Source: Rubrobacter sp.
GTDB lineage: Bacteria > Actinomycetota > Rubrobacteria > Rubrobacterales > Rubrobacteraceae
Direction: 5' to 3'
DNA length: 5,755 nt
Assembly (NCBI GenBank): GCA_016781705.1
Contig: JADDPV010000122.1
Span: 1-5,755, forward strand
This document shows positions 5,705 through 5,755 of this stretch, piece by piece. The notes beneath the pieces were generated by a model. That model worked only from the letters and a program-made list of their open reading frames with translations, ran no database searches and was not told the DNA's origin. Positions within the stretch are counted from its first letter, which is position 1; every line of letters begins with the position of its first letter. A program made the translations under genes and the position numbers.

Positions 5705-5755
5705 CTAGGCCCCTGCCCGGGACGCAGCTTCTAGCCTCTCCCTGGCGACGCGTTC
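5705..5755 (-). CDS. Possible 3' end of an upstream gene, cut by the window edge
   Basis: Sixteen codons and a TAG are open from the window edge. They read ERVARERLEAASRAGA, a charged helical stretch ending at 5707-5705, in the same frame as the following 67-codon ORF. It is either the normal C-terminus of an upstream protein or the part of one gene before a premature amber codon. Too little is visible to identify it, and one of the other two minus-strand frames is also open here. Confidence 0.25.
   Translation of the reverse strand, partial: ERVARERLEAASRAGA

Noticed and set aside
5480..5734. An 84-codon plus-strand ORF at the right end
   Set aside because: It is antisense to the minus-strand frame with IVLFDEIGYKTL, which has better codon bias and a more protein-like sequence, and it has no clear ribosome binding site.

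Overview
The window is high-GC bacterial DNA in which every gene I can support lies on the minus strand, so transcription runs from high to low coordinates. Strong GC preference at third codon positions, GTG and TTG starts, GGAGG-type ribosome binding sites, short overlaps between genes, and a protein set of PRC-barrel, thiamine-binding and actinobacterial-looking glycosyltransferases suggest a high-GC actinobacterium, perhaps Rubrobacter-like. The lineage is an inference; no rRNA or other marker gene is present.

In transcription order, the right edge (5755-5501) holds a coding-like frame interrupted by an in-frame TAG. A 67-codon ORF after that TAG has no convincing start and encodes a short beta-rich C-terminal-like domain. 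Next is a 230-residue acidic protein with an N-terminal PRC-barrel and a C-terminal BON-like domain (5452-4760). A GC-rich inverted repeat (4727-4707), probably a terminator, follows it. Then come a small MTH1187-type thiamine-binding protein (4656-4345) and four consecutive glycosyltransferase genes: two tandem family 9 (heptosyltransferase-like) genes joined by a TTGA start/stop overlap (4285-3239 and 3242-2160), a family 4 enzyme (2024-759), and a family 2 enzyme (771 to beyond position 1) whose start overlaps the family 4 stop by 13 bases.

The glycosyltransferases look like part of a surface glycan assembly cluster. The family 9, 4 and 2 enzymes would each add a sugar to a growing oligosaccharide on the cytoplasmic face of the membrane. 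No polymerase, flippase, ligase or sugar-nucleotide synthesis gene is in view, so the product (exopolysaccharide, cell-wall glycan, glycolipid or glycoprotein) cannot be named. The thiamine-binding gene may share the transcript, but its functional link to the cluster is unclear.

The gene content is mostly ordinary. The points worth a second look are catalytic-motif departures in the second family 9 and the family 4 enzymes, Cys-rich tails on both family 9 enzymes, a possible two-state RNA structure before the family 4 gene, and the interrupted frame at the right edge. I found no CRISPR array, transposon, tRNA, rRNA or defence system.
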